From JAQBQH01 sp035607415 (lineage in GTDB: Bacteria; Myxococcota_A; Polyangia; Palsa-1104): 64,000 bases of DNA. Position numbers and translations under genes: made by a program. This document shows, in pieces, positions 36,786-45,021 of the stretch. The DNA lies in contig DATNAQ010000110.1 of assembly GCA_035607415.1 (NCBI GenBank), forward strand, positions 1 to 64,000, in the 5' to 3' direction. The notes under the pieces were generated by a model. That model did no database searches. It was not told the origin of the DNA and saw nothing but the letters and a program-made list of their open reading frames with translations. The number at the start of each line of letters is the position of its first letter. Position 1 is the first letter of the stretch.

Positions 36786-39245
36786 ATGCGCCGTTTTGGG
36801 GGCTCCGCCGCGTTCGCGCCAAAGGCGCTGTCGGCCGCGGTGTTGCTGTCGGCGCTCGCGCTCGCAGGTTGCGGCCGCTCTTCGCTCGTCGGCGTGAGCG
36901 GCGAAGACTGCCCGCCCGGCGCGCACTGCGTGCCCGACATGGCCGGCCGCGACATGGGCCGCGACATGTCGCTCGACATGCGCCCCGAAGACATGCGCGA
37001 GCCGCGCGACATGCGCGGCGACATGCGCGGCGCCGACATGCGCGGCGCCGACATGCGCGGCAGCGGCGACATGCGCGGCGGCGACATGGGCAACCCGCTG
37101 TGCGGCACGACCATCCCCTGCACCGATCCGCGCTGCGAGAGCGATCCGCGCTGCCATCAGCCCGGCCACGAGATCTGCAACAACGGCATCGACGACGACG
37201 ACAACGGCCTCGTCGACTGCGCCGATCCCGCGTGCGCCGGCGACCCGTTCTGCAACTCGCACGACATGGCCATGACCTGCGACGACGGCCACGGCGGCAT
37301 CGACTGCAACAAGCCGGGCTGCAACACGCTGCCGCAGTGCCTGCACATGACGTGCATGCCGGAGATCGAGTACGGCACCGTCGCGCCGCACGACTACGAT
37401 CAGACGCGCACCTTCGACACGCGCGGCGCGACCAACGAGTACAACACCTGCGCCTTCGCCGGCGGCACCGCGCGCGTCGGCGAGTTCACCGTCGACGGCG
37501 CGACCGACGTGCGCCTCGACTTCACGCAGCCGTCGGGCGCCGCGCACGTCATCTCGATCGAGCGCGCCGGCTTCGGCCAGGCGTGCGACGCGAACCCCGT
37601 GACCTGCCTGAAGGTGGGCGAGGCGGCCACGTTCTCGACGACGCTGACGGCGGCCACGCTCTCGGCCGGCACCTACTACATCATCGTGCAGTCGTTCCCC
37701 GGCACGCAGGGCGCCACCACCGTGCGCCTCTCGACCGGCCACGGCTCCGAGATCTGCGACAACGGCGTCGACGACGACGGCAACGGGCTGGTCGACTGCG
37801 CCGATCAGGCGTGCATCAACGCACCGAACTGCCTCACCGTCGAGTGCAAGCCCGAGATCAACCTCGGCGCGCTCGTCGTCGGCGATGCGCCCAAGACCGC
37901 CGACTTCGACACGCGCACGACCTCGAACCGCTACCACCCGACCTGTGCCGGCAGCTCCACCGGCAACGACGAGGTGGTGCGCTTCACGCTGCACGAGACC
38001 GCCGGAGTTCTTGTGCAATGGACGCAAAGTAACGGCTCCGATCACGTCATCACCATCTTCCACACGCCGCCGCCGGGCGAAGCCTGCGACGCCGATCAGA
38101 TGAGCTGCTACTACCCGGGCGGCGCCTCGGGCGGCACCGTCGCCTTCTCGCCGCGCGCGGCGGGCGACTACATCTTCATCTTCAAGGCCATCCAGTCCGG
38201 CGCCGAAGGGCCGATGCACATCAGCGTCTCGGCCTTCAAGAACCGCCAGCAGGAGATCTGCAACAACGGCATCGACGACGACGGCAACGGCCTGACCGAC
38301 TGCGACGACCCCGCCTGCTACGGCGTCGGCGTCTGCAAGCCGCCCATCTGCCTCCCCGACGTCGATCTCGGCGACTTCGCCTGGGGCACGCAGAAGTCGG
38401 TCTCGCTCGACGTCACCACCGGCAGCGACTACTACACCGCCACGTGCGCCAAGGGCGGCGGCAAGACCAAAGTCGTTCGCGTCAATTTGACGCAACCAAT
38501 GGGCCTCGGCTACTCGTGCGACGAGACCGGCTCGCAGGTCTTGCAGCTCACGCAGCTGGTGCAGCCGCTCGACGCCTGCGACGCCAACCCGGTCAACTGC
38601 GCCGATCCGTCGGTGCTGCCGTTCGGCTGCAACTTCGTCATGCCCAACCTGCAGCCGGGCACCTACGACGTGCTCGTCGAGGCCTTCTCGTCGGGACAGG
38701 AGGGCAACGTCAACCTCACGCTGTTCGGCGTGCAGGAGAAGACGCTCGAGATCTGCAACAACGGCATCGACGACGACGGCGACGGCAAGATCGACTGCGC
38801 GGATCTGAAGTGCGTGACCTCGCCCTACTGCCAGAAGTTCGTCTGCAAGGCCGACGCGACGCTCGGCATCGTGCCGCTCGACGGCTCGACGGTGTCGACG
38901 ACGGTGCAGACGGCCGGCAACGGCGACAAGTTCGTCTCGCCGTGCGCCACCATGCCGGGCGGGCAGGACGCGGTCGTCGACTTCACGGTGCCGTCGAAGG
39001 CGAACCTCAAGATCGAGTGGGCGCAGGCGGGCAACCACGACTTCGCGCTCTACACCGACGTCAACGACCTCGCCGCGTGCGACGCCGGCATGCTCATCGG
39101 CTGCACCTCGTCGGCCGATCAGTCGACGGGCGCGATCAACCTGGCGGCGCTGCCGGGCGGCAAGTACCACCTCATCGTCGACGCGGACGCGGCCGGCGCC
39201 GAGGGCGGCGTGGTGTTGCAGCTCAGCGGAACGCCAGCGCCGTGA
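36786..39245 (+). CDS. Large lipoprotein with Asp-Met linker and four Ca-type repeats
   Basis: 819 residues. The signal peptide ends LALAGC (lipobox, ~Cys29). A linker of ~55 residues is made of repeated Asp-Met-Arg-Gly units. The rest alternates four copies of an EICNNGIDDDGNGLVDCADP-type element with four ~110-140-residue beta domains. The element has regularly spaced Asp and Cys typical of calcium-stabilised, disulfide-linked repeats in myxobacterial surface proteins. The beta domains share a C-to-C pattern (DACDANPVNC, GEACDADQMSC) and may be pre-peptidase-like binding domains. A surface adhesin or carbohydrate-binding role is possible but unproven. The start is chosen from the hexamer seven bases upstream. 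Confidence 0.85.
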   Translation: MRRFGGSAAFAPKALSAAVLLSALALAGCGRSSLVGVSGEDCPPGAHCVPDMAGRDMGRDMSLDMRPEDMREPRDMRGDMRGADMRGADMRGSGDMRGGDMGNPLCGTTIPCTDPRCESDPRCHQPGHEICNNGIDDDDNGLVDCADPACAGDPFCNSHDMAMTCDDGHGGIDCNKPGCNTLPQCLHMTCMPEIEYGTVAPHDYDQTRTFDTRGATNEYNTCAFAGGTARVGEFTVDGATDVRLDFTQPSGAAHVISIERAGFGQACDANPVTCLKVGEAATFSTTLTAATLSAGTYYIIVQSFPGTQGATTVRLSTGHGSEICDNGVDDDGNGLVDCADQACINAPNCLTVECKPEINLGALVVGDAPKTADFDTRTTSNRYHPTCAGSSTGNDEVVRFTLHETAGVLVQWTQSNGSDHVITIFHTPPPGEACDADQMSCYYPGGASGGTVAFSPRAAGDYIFIFKAIQSGAEGPMHISVSAFKNRQQEICNNGIDDDGNGLTDCDDPACYGVGVCKPPICLPDVDLGDFAWGTQKSVSLDVTTGSDYYTATCAKGGGKTKVVRVNLTQPMGLGYSCDETGSQVLQLTQLVQPLDACDANPVNCADPSVLPFGCNFVMPNLQPGTYDVLVEAFSSGQEGNVNLTLFGVQEKTLEICNNGIDDDGDGKIDCADLKCVTSPYCQKFVCKADATLGIVPLDGSTVSTTVQTAGNGDKFVSPCATMPGGQDAVVDFTVPSKANLKIEWAQAGNHDFALYTDVNDLAACDAGMLIGCTSSADQSTGAINLAALPGGKYHLIVDADAAGAEGGVVLQLSGTPAP
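36936..37090 (+). repeat. Asp-Met coding tandem repeat in the lipoprotein linker
   Basis: About eleven GACATG units, several within perfect 12- or 15-bp repeats (GACATGCGCGGC, with or without GCC), encode the Asp-Met-rich linker. Frame is kept throughout. Repeats of this kind change length easily by slippage. Confidence 0.85.
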
Positions 39246-39251
39246 TACGTT

Positions 39252-39270
39252 CGCCCCTGATGAAGGGGCG
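39252..39270 (+). promoter_or_regulatory. Hairpin with a mini-ORF before the membrane-protein gene
   Basis: CGCCCC and GGGGCG pair around a seven-base loop containing an ATG. That ATG opens a six-codon frame (MKGRPR, 39260-39280) whose TGA overlaps the next gene's ATG as TGATG. It could be a leader peptide that couples translation, or chance. TACGTT lies just before the hairpin. Confidence 0.35.
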
Positions 39271-39279
39271 CCCGCGGTG

Positions 39280-41709
39280 ATGAGACGGCTCGTTCCGGCG
39301 GCGACGGCGATCCTGGCCGTGCTGGCGCTGTTCTACTCGCTGCGCGCTGCAGGCTGGCGCCTCCTCGGCCCGCCCGGCTTCGACGTCGTCGTCACGGCGC
39401 GCGACGGACACGAGGTGGCGCGCGCGCGCGTGCCCGAGCTGCTGACGCCCGAGGTCGCGCCCACGCCGCCGCCGGGCGGCACGCTGGTGGCCAAGGCGAC
39501 CTACCTCGCGCGCAGCGACGGCAAGTACACCTGGCAGCTCGGCGGCACCGCGCCGGTCAAGCTCGTCGTCGACGGCACCTGGATGCACGCGCCGCGCCCC
39601 GGCCGCGTGGCGCCCAAAGAGCAGGAGCTGCGCGCCGGGCTGCACTCGATCGAAGTGACGATGTGGAACAGCGACGCCGCCGGCAGCGTCGCGCTCGGCG
39701 TGCGGCCGCCCGATCAGCCGTGGCGCAGCCCGCTCGTCGGGCCGGGCGACGTCGTCGCGACACCGCGCGCCGATCTGCAGGCGCGCCTCGGCCCGCACGC
39801 CATCGCCATCGTGCGCGCGCTCGACTGGGCGCCGCTCGTGCTCACGCTCCTCGCCATCGTCATCGTCGCGCTCGCCGCCGGAGAGGCGCGCCGCCGCCGC
39901 GCGCTCGACTACGCGCGCGCGCTCGCCGCCGATCCGTTCGCCCAGAAAGTCGGCGTCACGATCGCGCTCGCCGTCGTGGTCGCGCCGATGGTGGCTCCGC
40001 TCTTCGCGCCCGGCTTCTACGCCTGCCACGAAGAGGAGTCGTACATCGTGCGGCTCGCCGAATACAAAATCGCGCTCACCGGCGGCGTGCCGATGGGCCG
40101 CTGGTGGCCCGATCCGGTCTACGGCCGCGGCTACCCGTTCCTCTGCCTCTACGCGCCGCTGCTCTACATCGCCGCCACGCCGTTCCTGCTCGCCGGCCTC
40201 TCGTCGCTGCACACGGTCAAGGTCATCTCGTTCGCCCTCGTCTCCGTCGGCGCCGCCGCCACCTATCACACCGCGCGCCGCCGCGCCTCGCGTCCGGGCG
40301 CGCTCGTCGCCGCCGCGCTCTTCACCTACGCGCCATATCTGCAGACGAACCTGTGGGTGCGCGAAGATCTCGCCGAGTCGCTCGGCTTCGCCTGCTTCCC
40401 GCTCGCCATCATGACCCTCGACCGCGCGCTCGATGGAGGCGCGCATTCGGCTCGGCACAGCCTCGCCGAAGCCGACTCGCCTCGCTCCACTCGGCTCGGC
40501 GCATACGACGTCGACGACGGCCGCCGCGCCGCGCTCGACGTGGCCTGGCTCGCGCTCTCGCTCTTCGCGCTCGGCGCCTGCCACAACATCACCGCCTACT
40601 TCGGCGTCTACTTCCTCGTCCTGTGGATCGCGCTGCGCCTCGCGCTCGGCACCGTCTCGCGCGCCGGCCTCCGCCGCGCCGTCACCGGCGGCGTGCTCGG
40701 CTTCCTACTCACCGTCGGCTACGCGGTCCCCGCCATCGGCGACGCCAAGCGCGTCTGGATGGAGCGCGTGATGACCGGCTTCTACTACGCGCTCTCCAAC
40801 TTCATCGCCATCGACAAGGTGCTCACGACGACGCCGCGCTGGGGCATGCGCTGGTTCGTCGGCATCGCCGCCAGCGCCGCCGTCGTCGCCGGGCTGGCCG
40901 CCGTGATCGCGCGCCGCCCGCGCGGCCAATCGTTGCGTCAGCCGAGCGCGCGCCTGCTCGCGCTCCTCGGCGCCAGCGGCGTGCTGCTCGCGCTCGCGCT
41001 CGCGACCAAGCCGATCGGCCGGCCCGTCGTCAAATATGTGCCGCTCGCCGAATACGTGCAGTTCCCCTGGCGCATGTTCCTCTTCGCCGGCTGCCTCGCG
41101 CCCCTGTGCGCGCCCGCCGCCGTCGACGGCTTCCTCGCGGCACCGCGCGCGCGCTGGCTCGCCGCCGCCGGCGTGGTGCTCGCGCTCTTCGCGCTGGTGC
41201 TGCCCGAGTACGGCCCGCAAGCGCCGCTCGTGCGCAGCCGCCTCGATCCGCAGGCGTTCCTGCGCAGCCTCGAGACCGACTACGTCACGTCGATGAACGA
41301 GTACCTGCCGAAGACCGTCCGGCGCACCGTGCCGCGCTTCGGCGACGTCGCCCACGTCATCGACGGCGTCGCGCAGCTCTCGTCGCTCGGGCGCACGCCC
41401 GGCCACTACGACGCCGACGTCGACGCCGCCACCTGGGCCACCGTCGAATTCAACGCGCATTGGTTCCCCGGCTGGCGCGCCACCGTCGACGGCGCGCCGG
41501 TCTCCATCGGCCCCGGCCACGGCAGCTTCGACGACGGCGGCCTCATCCGCGTGCGCGTCGCGCCGGGCCGCCACCACCTCGCGCTCGCCTACGGCCGCAC
41601 GCCGCTGCGCGCCGCCTGCGACACCGTGTCGCTGCTCGCGCTCTTCGCCGTCGGCACGCTGCTGCTCGGCGCCGCCATGCTACGCTCGCGCCGTGCCGCC
41701 CAAGGGTAA
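39280..41709 (+). CDS. Large multi-pass membrane protein, GT-C-like
   Basis: About 809 residues. An N-terminal helix precedes a ~130-residue PA14-like sugar-binding domain (KATYLARSDGKYTWQLGG, VKLVVDGTWM). About eleven membrane helices follow, with an acidic first loop (CHEEESYIVRLAEYKIALTGG), and a C-terminal beta region with HWFPGWRATVDGAPV like that of the YfhO-like protein at 30406. The architecture resembles '6-pyruvoyl-tetrahydropterin synthase-related' membrane proteins of the GT-C fold; enzyme activity is not shown. A GTG three bases upstream is an alternative start. An in-frame palindromic insert encodes ~23 residues after 'RALDGG' (see repeat at 40441). The 3' end overlaps the next gene by 17 bases. 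Confidence 0.82.
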   Translation: MRRLVPAATAILAVLALFYSLRAAGWRLLGPPGFDVVVTARDGHEVARARVPELLTPEVAPTPPPGGTLVAKATYLARSDGKYTWQLGGTAPVKLVVDGTWMHAPRPGRVAPKEQELRAGLHSIEVTMWNSDAAGSVALGVRPPDQPWRSPLVGPGDVVATPRADLQARLGPHAIAIVRALDWAPLVLTLLAIVIVALAAGEARRRRALDYARALAADPFAQKVGVTIALAVVVAPMVAPLFAPGFYACHEEESYIVRLAEYKIALTGGVPMGRWWPDPVYGRGYPFLCLYAPLLYIAATPFLLAGLSSLHTVKVISFALVSVGAAATYHTARRRASRPGALVAAALFTYAPYLQTNLWVREDLAESLGFACFPLAIMTLDRALDGGAHSARHSLAEADSPRSTRLGAYDVDDGRRAALDVAWLALSLFALGACHNITAYFGVYFLVLWIALRLALGTVSRAGLRRAVTGGVLGFLLTVGYAVPAIGDAKRVWMERVMTGFYYALSNFIAIDKVLTTTPRWGMRWFVGIAASAAVVAGLAAVIARRPRGQSLRQPSARLLALLGASGVLLALALATKPIGRPVVKYVPLAEYVQFPWRMFLFAGCLAPLCAPAAVDGFLAAPRARWLAAAGVVLALFALVLPEYGPQAPLVRSRLDPQAFLRSLETDYVTSMNEYLPKTVRRTVPRFGDVAHVIDGVAQLSSLGRTPGHYDADVDAATWATVEFNAHWFPGWRATVDGAPVSIGPGHGSFDDGGLIRVRVAPGRHHLALAYGRTPLRAACDTVSLLALFAVGTLLLGAAMLRSRRAAQG
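40441..40500 (+). repeat. Palindromic repeat inserted in-frame in a membrane-protein gene
   Basis: The segment contains inverted stretches (TTCGGC...GCCGAA; several CTCGGCTCGGC units) and encodes a hydrophilic AHSARHSLAEADSPRSTRLG stretch between membrane helices. Its 20-mer at 40477-40496 matches 17 of 20 bases with intergenic 61662-61681. The pattern suggests a dispersed palindromic element. Confidence 0.45.
41681..41686 (+). promoter_or_regulatory. TACGCT -10-like hexamer, six bases before the start codon
   Basis: TACGCT lies exactly six bases before the GTG at 41693, inside the end of the previous gene. Same geometry as at 32542, 57579 and 61746. No ribosome-binding site precedes the GTG. 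Confidence 0.4.
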
Positions 41710-42226
41710 AGCCGCTTCGATCGATCTACCGTCCGCGATCGCGACAGAGATCGCCGACGCCGCCAAGAAGACCCACCGCTCGACTGCATTCATCATCGCG
41801 CGCGCGCTCGCCGCCGGCAAAGGCGCGCCCGCGGTGTCACTGTCGGCGCCGTTCGTGCCGCTCGCCCTCACCAGCGACGAGGACGATCCCCCCAAGGCGC
41901 TCGCCGCCGCCAAAGCCGCGACGACGGATGAGCTCGCCGCCGCCTGGACCGCCACGCGCGCGCGCTTCGCCGCCTGGATCGCGCGCGAGGTCGAGGCGCA
42001 GAAGGCCGAGCACGCCGACGATCTCGATCGCGGCCTCGCCGACGCCGAAAACCCATCGACGCCGGCGGCGCGCCTCGTCGAGCTGGCCAAGAGCGAGTAC
42101 GTCCGCGTGCGCACGATGGTCGCGCGCCATCCGGCGGCGCCGTCCGAGGCGCTCGCCATCCTCGGCGCCGACAAGGACCGCGTGGTGCGCGAAGCGCTCG
42201 AAAACCGCCGGCTCGCAGGCAAATGA
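41693..42226 (+). CDS. Small RHH-like protein with LRV/HEAT-like C-terminus
   Basis: 177 residues, cytoplasmic. Residues ~8-40 (ASIDLPSAIATEIADAAKKT, STAFIIARAL) resemble a ribbon-helix-helix DNA-binding fold. The C-terminal ~60 residues (ENPSTPAARLVELAKSEYVR, VRTMVARHPAAPSEALAILG) resemble leucine-rich-repeat-variant or HEAT-type helical repeats. The middle is Ala-rich and helical. Function is unknown; DNA binding is a guess from the N-terminus. It starts within the previous gene. Confidence 0.6.
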   Translation: MPPKGKAASIDLPSAIATEIADAAKKTHRSTAFIIARALAAGKGAPAVSLSAPFVPLALTSDEDDPPKALAAAKAATTDELAAAWTATRARFAAWIAREVEAQKAEHADDLDRGLADAENPSTPAARLVELAKSEYVRVRTMVARHPAAPSEALAILGADKDRVVREALENRRLAGK

Positions 42227-42255
42227 GCATGCGCGAGCGAGCGAACGTGAGCGTC

Positions 42256-42313
42256 CGGCCCGTAGGGCCAGCGGATCGATTCGTTTGCTCGCCGTGCACC
42301 TGCAAGGTGCACG
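42256..42313 (+). repeat. Intergenic hairpin pair upstream of the SrkA-like kinase
   Basis: GGCCC-GTA-GGGCC (42257-42269) is followed by a perfect nine-bp stem with a three-base loop (CGTGCACCT/AGGTGCACG, 42293-42313) that ends one base before the kinase GTG. The flanking GAGCGAGCGAA also occurs near 44990-45015 on the other strand. It could act as a REP-like element or restrict translation. Confidence 0.5.
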
Positions 42314-42314
42314 A

Positions 42315-43325
42315 GTGAGCGCCGTCGTCGAGCAGTTCTTCGCGCTCACCCCCGAGCGCATCCTCGACGCCGTCGAGTTCGGCGGCCGCCGCGCCACCGG
42401 CCGCGCGCTCGCGCTCAACTCGCTCGAGAACCGCGTCTACGAGATCGAGCTCGAGGACGAGTCGCGCATCGTCGCCAAGTTCTATCGCCCCGGCCGCTGG
42501 TCGAAGGCGGCGATCCTCGACGAGCACGCCTTCCTCGCCGAGCTCCAGGCCGCCGAGATCCCCGTCGTTCCGCCGCTCGTGCGCGACGACGGCGCGACGC
42601 TCGGCGAGCTCGCCGTCGAAGGCGGCGTCATCTACTTCGCCGCCTTCGCCAAGGCGCGCGGCCGCGCCCCCGAGGAGCTCGACGACGAATCGTTGCGCCA
42701 GCTCGGCCGTCTCGTCGCGCGCCTGCACACCGTCGGCGCCGCGCATCGCGCCCCGGCGCGCCCGCGCCTCGATCCGACAACCTACGGCGACGCCAGCCTG
42801 CGCATCCTCCTCGGCGACACCCCCGCCGATCCCGACGCCCAGCCCACCGGCTTCCTCCCGCCCGAGCTGCGCACGCGCTTCGCCGTCGCCGGGCGCGCCA
42901 TCGTCGACGCCTGCGCCCGCGCCTGGCCCGCGCAGGATGCGCGCATCCACGGCGACTGCCACCTCGGCAACCTGCTCGCCGGCTCGGGCGGCTTCTTCTT
43001 CCTCGACTTCGACGACTTCTGCCACGGCCCGGCGGTGCAGGACCTGTGGCTGCTCGCGCCCGGCCGCGACGACGACGCCGATCGCGCGCGCTCGCTCCTC
43101 GCCGACGGCTACCAGCAGATGCGCGACTTCGATCGCGGCAGCCTGCGCCTCGTCGAGCCGCTGCGCGCGCTGCGCATCTTGCGCTACGCCGCCTGGATCG
43201 CGCAGCGCTGGCGCGATCCCGCGTTCAAACGTGCCTTCCCCGACTGGGACGAGCCCACGAGCTGGCAGCGCGAGCTCGGCGAGCTCGAGGCACAACGGGC
43301 GCGCGTCGAAGCCGCGCTCGGCTGA
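42315..43325 (+). CDS. srkA: SrkA/RdoA-type protein kinase
   Basis: 336 residues, aminoglycoside-phosphotransferase fold, like E. coli SrkA (YihE), a Ser/Thr kinase of the Cpx stress response. Motifs are NSLENRVYEIELEDESRIVAK (nucleotide strand and Lys), VAKFYRPGRWSKAAILDEH, catalytic loop HGDCHLGN and metal site FLDFDDF. The start is the GTG directly after a strong hairpin; an upstream GTG inside the hairpin would add seven residues. E. coli srkA is paired with dsbA, but no dsbA is seen here. It converges with the DUF4129 gene. Confidence 0.92.
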   Translation: MSAVVEQFFALTPERILDAVEFGGRRATGRALALNSLENRVYEIELEDESRIVAKFYRPGRWSKAAILDEHAFLAELQAAEIPVVPPLVRDDGATLGELAVEGGVIYFAAFAKARGRAPEELDDESLRQLGRLVARLHTVGAAHRAPARPRLDPTTYGDASLRILLGDTPADPDAQPTGFLPPELRTRFAVAGRAIVDACARAWPAQDARIHGDCHLGNLLAGSGGFFFLDFDDFCHGPAVQDLWLLAPGRDDDADRARSLLADGYQQMRDFDRGSLRLVEPLRALRILRYAAWIAQRWRDPAFKRAFPDWDEPTSWQRELGELEAQRARVEAALG

Positions 43326-43330
43326 CGAGG

Positions 43331-44758
43331 CTAGGCGAGCGGCCAGCGCACCGCCGCCGCCGCGCGCGCGAAGAACGACAAGCGCGCCCGCGCCGCGCGA
43401 TAGGCCAGGTCCGCCGCCTCGCTCATGCGCGCGAGCTCGCCCTCGTCGAGCCCGAGCCCGTGCCGCGCCCGCTCCAGCACCGACGCGCACGCGCTCACGC
43501 CGTCGACGCGCACGCGCCGCGCCAGCTCCTCCGGCTGCTCGCCCGCGTGCGCGCGGAACCCGGCGTCGCGCAGCCCGACGAGCGCCAACTGCCAGAAGTT
43601 CGACACGCGCTGCTCGAGCGTCTCGGCCCAGTAGGGCCGCCGCAAGTGGCGCAGCGCGATTGCGCGCCGGAGCGGCCGCAGCGTCATCGTCGCCACCACG
43701 AACGCCGCCGCGCCGACGAGCAGCGTCAGCAGCCATCGAATCAGCCCCGACGCATCGGCCGGCGCATGCGGCGCCGCGCGCATCGGCGCCTTCACCGCCG
43801 GCGCCGCCACCGGATGATGCGCCGGCGGCTCCAGCGACGGCGCTACCGGCGGCTCCGCCTGCGCCGGCGGCAGCTCGGGCAGCGTCGGCGGCGTCTTCGC
43901 TTCCGGCGCCGTCGGCGTCGGTTCCGGCGTCGGCGGCGTGGGCACCGGCGCGTGCCGCGGCGGCGGCTCGGTCATCGCCGGCAGCGGTGCCACGTCGCCC
44001 GGCGCGTGCGACGGCACCGTCGGCACCGCCGGCGCCGGCGTCATCGCCGCCACCATCGCCCCACCACCGCCCGCCGGCACGCCGAAGCCGTCATCGCACG
44101 CCATGCAGGTGACGCCCACGCGCGCCGGCGACCGCAGCACGCCGTGCGCCACGTCGAGATACTCGCGCACCCGCACGCGCGGCGCCTCGCCCGTCACCAG
44201 CGGACAGCAGGGCACGCCGTCGCGCTCGCCCACGCCCACGCCGTCGGCGAACTCGGTCAGCCGCTGCCCACCGAGCGTCTCCGACTGCCACAGATGCGGC
44301 GCCACCCACGCCGTCAGCGCCAACGTCAACGCCGCCACCGACGCCCACCAGCCCGCGCGCGCGATCGTTCGCCCCGCCGGCTCGCGCAACGTCGCCGCGC
44401 GCCCCGGCACCACCGGCCGCGCCCCGACGAGCTGCGCCAGCGCCAGCCGCCGCCGCTCCGCCGCCCACAAAAGCGCGAGGAAGGTCACCGCCACGCCGCC
44501 GAGCAGGACGAACGCGCGCGCATCCATCGTCGCCGCCGCGTCGTCGCCGTCGAGCCGATCGACGACGGTGAGCATCCACGTCATCGCCGGGAACCAGAAC
44601 GCCGCCGCCGCCGTGCGCTCGCCGAGCGACAAATAGCCGCACAGCGCCGCCGGCAACAGCGCCTGCCACCACGCCGCCGGCGCGCCGCCCACGGCGAGCA
44701 TCGGCATGAGCAAGATCGCGATCAGCGCCACGATCGCCGCCGCGAACCAGCCGCGCAC
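43331..44758 (-). CDS. DUF4129 membrane protein (main part; apparent frameshift upstream)
   Basis: 475 residues read from a GTG. The first part has several membrane helices (AAAIVALIAILLMPMLAVGG and others), then an extracytoplasmic segment with a Cys pair (GVPCCP, TCMACDDG) and a Pro-rich stretch of ~90 residues, another helix (LIRWLLTLLVGAAAFVVAT), and a DUF4129-like C-terminus (QRVSNFWQLALVGLRDAG). It belongs to the MoxR-DUF58-DUF4129 unit, but the transglutaminase domain often found with it is absent. The start is unnatural: removing one C from the run at 44774-44777 joins a preceding in-frame N-terminus with two more helices, so this is probably one frameshifted gene. Confidence 0.72.
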   Translation of the reverse strand: MRGWFAAAIVALIAILLMPMLAVGGAPAAWWQALLPAALCGYLSLGERTAAAAFWFPAMTWMLTVVDRLDGDDAAATMDARAFVLLGGVAVTFLALLWAAERRRLALAQLVGARPVVPGRAATLREPAGRTIARAGWWASVAALTLALTAWVAPHLWQSETLGGQRLTEFADGVGVGERDGVPCCPLVTGEAPRVRVREYLDVAHGVLRSPARVGVTCMACDDGFGVPAGGGGAMVAAMTPAPAVPTVPSHAPGDVAPLPAMTEPPPRHAPVPTPPTPEPTPTAPEAKTPPTLPELPPAQAEPPVAPSLEPPAHHPVAAPAVKAPMRAAPHAPADASGLIRWLLTLLVGAAAFVVATMTLRPLRRAIALRHLRRPYWAETLEQRVSNFWQLALVGLRDAGFRAHAGEQPEELARRVRVDGVSACASVLERARHGLGLDEGELARMSEAADLAYRAARARLSFFARAAAAVRWPLA

Positions 44759-44924
44759 GTTGCGCAGCGCCAGGCCCCTGCCCGAGCGCCGTGCCGCCGA
44801 GCGCGCCCGCCCACAGCGCCGCCAGGTTCTCCGCGTCGCTGCGCGCCGTCGAGTACACCACCAGCCCGACGACGAGCGCGATCCAATAGATCGCCACCAC
44901 CGGCGCCGCCAACCGATCGCGCAT
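44759..44924 (-). pseudogene. N-terminal piece of the frameshifted DUF4129 gene
   Basis: Read from the ATG at 44924: MRDRLAAPVVAIYWIALVVG, then STARSDAENLAALWAGALGG and TALGQG, after which the frame turns to unrelated sequence. Skipping one base in the C run at 44774-44777 continues into LALRNVRGWFAAAIVALIA of the downstream part. A sequencing or assembly error, a real mutation or programmed slippage could explain it. A GTG at 44948 is an alternative start inside the repeat element. Confidence 0.6.
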
Positions 44925-44944
44925 CGGGCGCGTGATGTTCGCGC

Positions 44945-45021
44945 TCACGAGCTTCGCTCGCGAGCCAGGCGGCCCGATGGGCCGCAGTTCAGCGACGATC
45001 TACTGCGCTCGCTTCGCTCGC
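44945..45021. repeat. REP-like palindromic intergenic element
   Basis: Contains a perfect inverted repeat GCGGCCC-GAT-GGGCCGC (44969-44985), the palindrome GCTCGCGAGC, and CGCTCGCTTCGCTCGCTCAC. The core GGCCC-N3-GGGCC and the GAGCGAGCGAA motif match the element at 42230-42269. It sits between DUF58 and the DUF4129 gene and may end or stabilise transcripts. Confidence 0.5.

Noticed and set aside
36936..37090. CRISPR-like array
   Set aside because: Units are 12-15 bp, in-frame and coding for Asp-Met-Arg-Gly, with no spacers and no cas genes.
39663..43325. Plus-strand 1220-codon frame that ends in the SrkA-like kinase
   Set aside because: Only the last ~336 codons are kinase; the upstream part is Arg-rich out-of-frame reading of the membrane-protein gene, so it is not a fusion.
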